Of a stretch of 64,000 nucleotides of DNA, positions 59,741 through 64,000 are shown piece by piece. The position numbers were made by a program, and so were the translations under genes. The notes beneath the pieces are model-generated. The model did no database searches and was not told the origin of the DNA. It was given only the letters and a program-made list of their open reading frames with translations. The DNA lies in the NCBI GenBank assembly GCA_947462335.1, contig OX381709.1, positions 69,866,609 through 69,930,608 on the forward strand, read 5' to 3'. Source of the DNA: Harmothoe impar. Taxonomy: Eukaryota; Annelida; Polychaeta; Phyllodocida; Polynoidae. The first letter of the stretch is position 1. The number at the start of each line of letters is the position of its first letter.

Positions 59741-62700
59741 GAATTACAGAGTTGTGATGTCACAGTTTGTTGCACTGACGTCACACAGGCATTTTTTTAC
59801 GCGGCAACAACCACAATTCTTGTTACCATAGAATAGGGTATTTTGATACATAGACAATGCAGCTATTTTGTTATTTAGTAAAAGTGATGAGATACAAATG
59901 GTATATGTGATATGGATAACTGCGCAGTTGAACTGAGTGTAACTAAACATGGTCAGTGGAGGCCAGGTGTGTGGGTGCACACCGTAGGCTGCATACTTAC
60001 CATAGTGCACTAATACGGGGAGGAGGCACGACCAATCACCTAGTGTTTATCCCTTTATATTAAGGACCATCAAGTAGGAATGTAGCCTTACTGATTAACC
60101 CTTTGAGGCCGACCAAAAAATTGTATTTGCTGGTGATGGGGGTGAGGTGTTTTGCAAATACTTTCCTTGAGGCAGAGCCTATCCTAAATCCCATAGAGTT
60201 ATGATGACTATAGTTGATGCTCGGCCTGCCATGGTATCAACTATAGTTGATGCTCGGCCTTAAAGTGCTAACTCACTAGCATTGCATCCAGGTATCATGT
60301 GGCAAACAGAACAGGTCTGATTCATTTCCGTGGGGTCTGCATGACGCATGGATGCTGGCCAGGGGAGTAGACTCACCTGGGCATTCACGAGGACACAGGG
60401 CATTATGTATTAAAGTGCCAATATGTGACACTTAAAGAGTTAATGACGCTACCCCGCTAGCACCTTATGTAAAAAGCACGTCTTTTACTGGTCATATTCA
60501 CATTGATACGTCTAAATGACCTGATCATGACGTCTCAAGGAAGTAAGTCCTTGTACATAGCAGTTTGTCAGGAAAATGATGTATTGTTTACATCTAAATG
60601 GCAATTAGAAAGAGACATAACCATTTGATATCATCCATACATATCTATGTGGTCATTATTTGATGTAACAAGTGATTAAATCTGGATAAGAATATCACAT
60701 ATTATTTTTGAGAAATTATACACATAAAACATTAGTGTCAAATTCATACCTTACGGTGCATGTTAAAATGACATAATATATTTGACATCAACATTACGCA
60801 TACTTTACATATGTAGCACATCTTTATCTTGTCAGATTATGATGTCTATAAGACATCTGTTCTTTAGCTCTCAAATAGTTCACACTTTTGACACAAGATG
60901 TCTCCCTCTGCCAATATCAATAGAATATAATCTACATTAGCAGTAGTTTGACCATAAATTAGTATCTATTCAACACAATGAATTAACATAGAAGATGAAA
61001 CTTGAATAACTTTTTGCCTGGAAAGTATGATCTGTTATTTTTGTTTCTATAGAACAATTATATATGGGAGAACCAGGAGATTAACAAGAGCACACCTTTT
61101 CTGTGGTCGCTAAATCTATTCTAATCCCATAGACTGACCATGAGCTGACATCACATCTTGGCCACTATACTAGAATCAATGTGCTAAGTCACAGGAATAT
61201 TGGTGATCTCTACAGGCAAAATATGCTGATTAAATCAACTGTCTTTGATGTTACCTACATCTGATGGAGAAGTCCTACTCTAGTTGTAGGGTAGACGTTA
61301 GATACATGTCTTTTCATGATGTCTAAAATGTGTTTGCATCTGGCATCTTATTTATGAAATAAATTTATACCACATTTGAAATAATTTTTGAATATACCTC
61401 ACACAATGTTACAATTATTCCACTTACTTACATCTAATATATCACATCTTCCTGATGTCTTTCAAATCTTTCAAAGCAGGTCATATCAATATTATTATGT
61501 TACATTGAAAAGATGTCTGAAGAATGATGTCTAAACTATTTGCATGTAGGACGTCATGAGGCTAAGAATACAACGTAACCAAATGTAGTAAATATGTATT
61601 GAGAAAAGATGTAGAGATGATGTGATTAACTACGAGTTTTGCTAGCTGGGTAATAGCTGACCATGAAAGGGGCAGGAGGCATCACCTGCTGTTTATGGCC
61701 ATGCTCTTGAGGTGATTTCCCCATAGTGCATGGTAGACGACCCAATACCATTTAGCTACATCGTATATAATATGTTTTGACCCCTGGGAACGGATAGTAA
61801 GTGAAGAACATAGTGTATGCCCTTTGTCGTCATAATGCATTCATGCAGCCCCGGCGCATAACTCGCCATTGCTGCATAACACCCCTACAAAAGTTTGGAC
61901 ACTTTCCGATGCCGATGGGTGAGCATGATGCGCCAACGCAGTGCTGGGAAATTATTCCCTTGCGCTGCGTTGTTGCATCATAATGACAAATGCTGCTTTA
62001 ATACATCAAGTAGTCCATAGAGGGTTTAGCACTACCTGGATTCTGGGAAGACAATTATAATGATACATAAATTGACCAAATTCCTAGGCGCCAATTTGTC
62101 CAATACATTAGTGCTCGCTCGCTCCACCCTAGATGCCCATTTCTACCACACGGTAATATGATAAAGTGTCTTAGGAAGAACAGGTACTACTGTGTATATA
62201 TGCACCGGATAAACTCCTAGCTCCTAGATGGTAACCGACAGCAATGTGATTAGTTAAAGCAGCTGTCATCAGTGGAATATCCCCTATAGAGCTACCGTTT
62301 TACCAAAGAGTGAGATTACTATTTCTGGCAAGCCAACCCCTTCATATTTCAATCCACAATCATTTACAGGAGAACTTTCATGTCCAATAACGCAAGAAAA
62401 TCCATTGGAGATTTATAACATGAGTACATTGTTATTACTATACGTAGTTCCATACATCCTCCTCAAATTGATCCTAGTATTAGTGTGGATGATCAATTAG
62501 CGTTTGAAGCAGGAAAGTTATGGACATTTAAGACCAATCAGGCATTGGCGGATCCAGGGGGGGGGCGACGGGCCTTCCCCCCCCCCCCCCAAAAAAAAAG
62601 AGAAGAAGAGAGGAGAAAAGGGGGGGGGGGGAGAGAGAAGGGAACAATACCATACAAACACATTCTAGACCATCAGCATTTTCTTGGTGCGGGGGGGGGG

Positions 62701-63371
62701 GCATGCCCCCAAACCCCCCTATGGCAGTTTCAAATACAGTTGATCTCCGCGAGCTACGCGCCCTCACTACCTCGAAAATTTAGGACCTCGTATCCCTCAC
62801 TTCCCCAGACAGTTAACTGGCAACCGCCCCTATAATGTCACATTATATTTGGATTTAATTCCTCAAAAGTTTGCCTTCATGCACTTTCCTTTCATTTTCC
62901 AAATTTGAGGAAGTGAAGGCCGACTTTGAATATGAAAAGGTCCATGAAAGGTCAAATTGGGATATCAAAACTAAGTTAACACGATAAAAAGGTCCACTTT
63001 CTGGGCCAAGGTCTACCCCCCCCCCCCCACCCGCCCACAAGGGCTCTGTATACGGACCTAAGATTGGACGCCACTTACTTGAATATTCTTGTGTACTATG
63101 TGGTCTATCGGTCATGTTGATATGGCATGTATAATGCCCACCTTATGGCCGGGTGGAGTAATATGGGAGACCGGGCCTATACAGTGCTACTGCTGATGTA
63201 ATATAACAACTGAATATGATTAATCCATAAGCTCTCCATCTTAAACCCTCAATGGGCCTCATAGTGCTTTAATGCAATGCATCCTTTGTTACCATGATGC
63301 ATTCATGCAGCCCTGCCCTGTAGACCCACCAAGGCTGCATTCATGTTCCATAATGACACAGGGAATGTGTA
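59741..63371. other. Gene-poor stretch
   Basis: No supported gene. Notable content: a 16-bp palindrome ATCAACTATAGTTGAT near 60237-60252; a GATGTCT cluster at 60845-61540; ATGCATTCATGCAGCC motifs near 61832 and 63297; homopolymer G/C/A runs at 62557-62700 next to a GGCGGATCCAGG sequence; C13 near 63016. Confidence 0.5.
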
Positions 63372-63625
63372 CTCAAAAAGTAAACTTGTCTCCAGACTCT
63401 GCCAAGTGACGACCATAAAATAAACGGGTCAAAAACTCGTCTAAGTGACAAGGAAGCAGGTCTTCTCGCTGGAGATAGAAGACCCACTTGGCATGTGCCA
63501 GCCCAAAACCCGACATTTTCCAGCTCTATTTGTGGGATGATAACCTGATAGGTAAGACAACTTTTGACTCGTTTATCTAATTGGTAGTCACTTCGACGAG
63601 TCTGGAGACAAGTTTAATTTTTCAG
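63372..63625. mobile_element. 254-bp MITE with TGTA duplication
   Basis: Arms of about 65 bp share AAACTTGTCTCCAGACTC, an AAGTGAC block and a TAAACG-GTCAAAA block. Flanked by TGTA at 63368-63371 and 63626-63629. Non-coding centre. Confidence 0.88.
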
Positions 63626-63629
63626 TGTA

Positions 63630-64000
63630 TACTGAAGCACTATGCTGTCCTCAAGGTTGATATTGCTGCGTAAAAGAGTAACAGGACACCCATTCCTCCC
63701 ACATGATTTATCCCTGCTGCCAGCAGCTTAGGGTGGGACCTTTATTTGAGCCTAGTGTGCAGTACCACGCACCTATGTTAGCTCAGAAGATAAGTCCTGC
63801 GGAGCTCCTTGGCCTTTGGCCCAGGAGTGCGGCCAATATGCTCAGTTGACTTTGTGGGTGTCAGGCTAACTGATGAGCAATGCCTTGCTGCATGATTTGT
63901 AGTAGGGACTTGATGCAGTGATGTAAGGGGGGTGGGGGCAGCCATCCTACATACTGCTACATTGCTTAACCCTTTTAGGACTGCATCAGGGGTAGACACT
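63630..64000. other. Right edge of window
   Basis: About 370 bp; the short minus-strand ORF at 63778-63999 has no recognisable domain. Nothing else seen. Confidence 0.4.

Noticed and set aside
62485..62835. Pro/Lys/Gly-rich ORF
   Set aside because: Formed by C, A and G homopolymer runs next to a GGCGGATCCAGG repeat end.
1..64000. tRNA, rRNA or snRNA genes
   Set aside because: I saw no cloverleaf with both A and B boxes and no recognisable rRNA or snRNA sequence while reading; a tRNAscan/Infernal run would settle it.

Overview
The window looks like nuclear DNA of a marine invertebrate animal. Evidence for a eukaryote: a gene with canonical GT-AG introns, AATAAA signals, TATA boxes, several families of non-autonomous inverted-repeat elements, and CR1/L2-type LINEs. 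The phylum cannot be fixed from the sequence; cephalochordate, mollusc, annelid or another aquatic group would all fit. I see no ordinary host gene. Almost everything I can name is a mobile element or its remains.

Layout. (1) 1-4603: LINE copy A, plus strand, running off the left edge: the tail of an SGNH-hydrolase-like ORF, an intact 957-residue endonuclease/reverse transcriptase, and a 3' tail of CAAACT repeats. (2) 4604-7033: spacer with two interspersed repeats and two hairpin elements. (3) 7034-24113: a Polinton/Maverick-type element with a 6-bp target duplication (TAGGTT), inverted repeats of about 420-430 bp that begin AGTAGTATAG, and a compact plus-strand block: packaging-type ATPase, small basic protein, a frameshifted conserved protein, DD35E integrase with chromodomain, a minor-capsid-like protein, a pVI/pX-like protein, and the N-terminal part of a capsid-like protein. 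The capsid gene is cut by LINE copy B (about 15874-23170), which is itself cut by a 332-bp inverted-repeat element with a 4-bp duplication. This is triple nesting with a readable order of events. (4) 24425-32841: an 8.4-kb element with inverted repeats of about 470 bp. It encloses one intron-containing gene of about 1500 codons with zinc-binding motifs, an RNase H/transposase-like middle, a PIN/FEN-like acidic motif set and a C-terminal cysteine cluster. (5) 32842-37388: spacer with repeats. (6) 37389 to about 43950: LINE copy C, minus strand, nearly intact, with all three ORFs visible. (7) 43951-64000: gene-poor DNA with at least seven inverted-repeat elements and several tandem repeats.

The most interesting systems are, first, the LINE family. 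It combines a coiled-coil/RRM-like ORF1 fused to a NADAR domain, a separate SGNH-hydrolase-like ORF and an APE-type endonuclease/RT ORF, and the hydrolase is decaying in every copy seen. Second, the Polinton termini, which are arrays of apparent NF-Y, E-box, RFX and forkhead sites leading into an operon-like block with A-rich leaders and one ATGA stop/start overlap. Third, the intron-bearing transposase/nuclease gene inside long inverted repeats. All assignments come from reading motifs; no database search was run.
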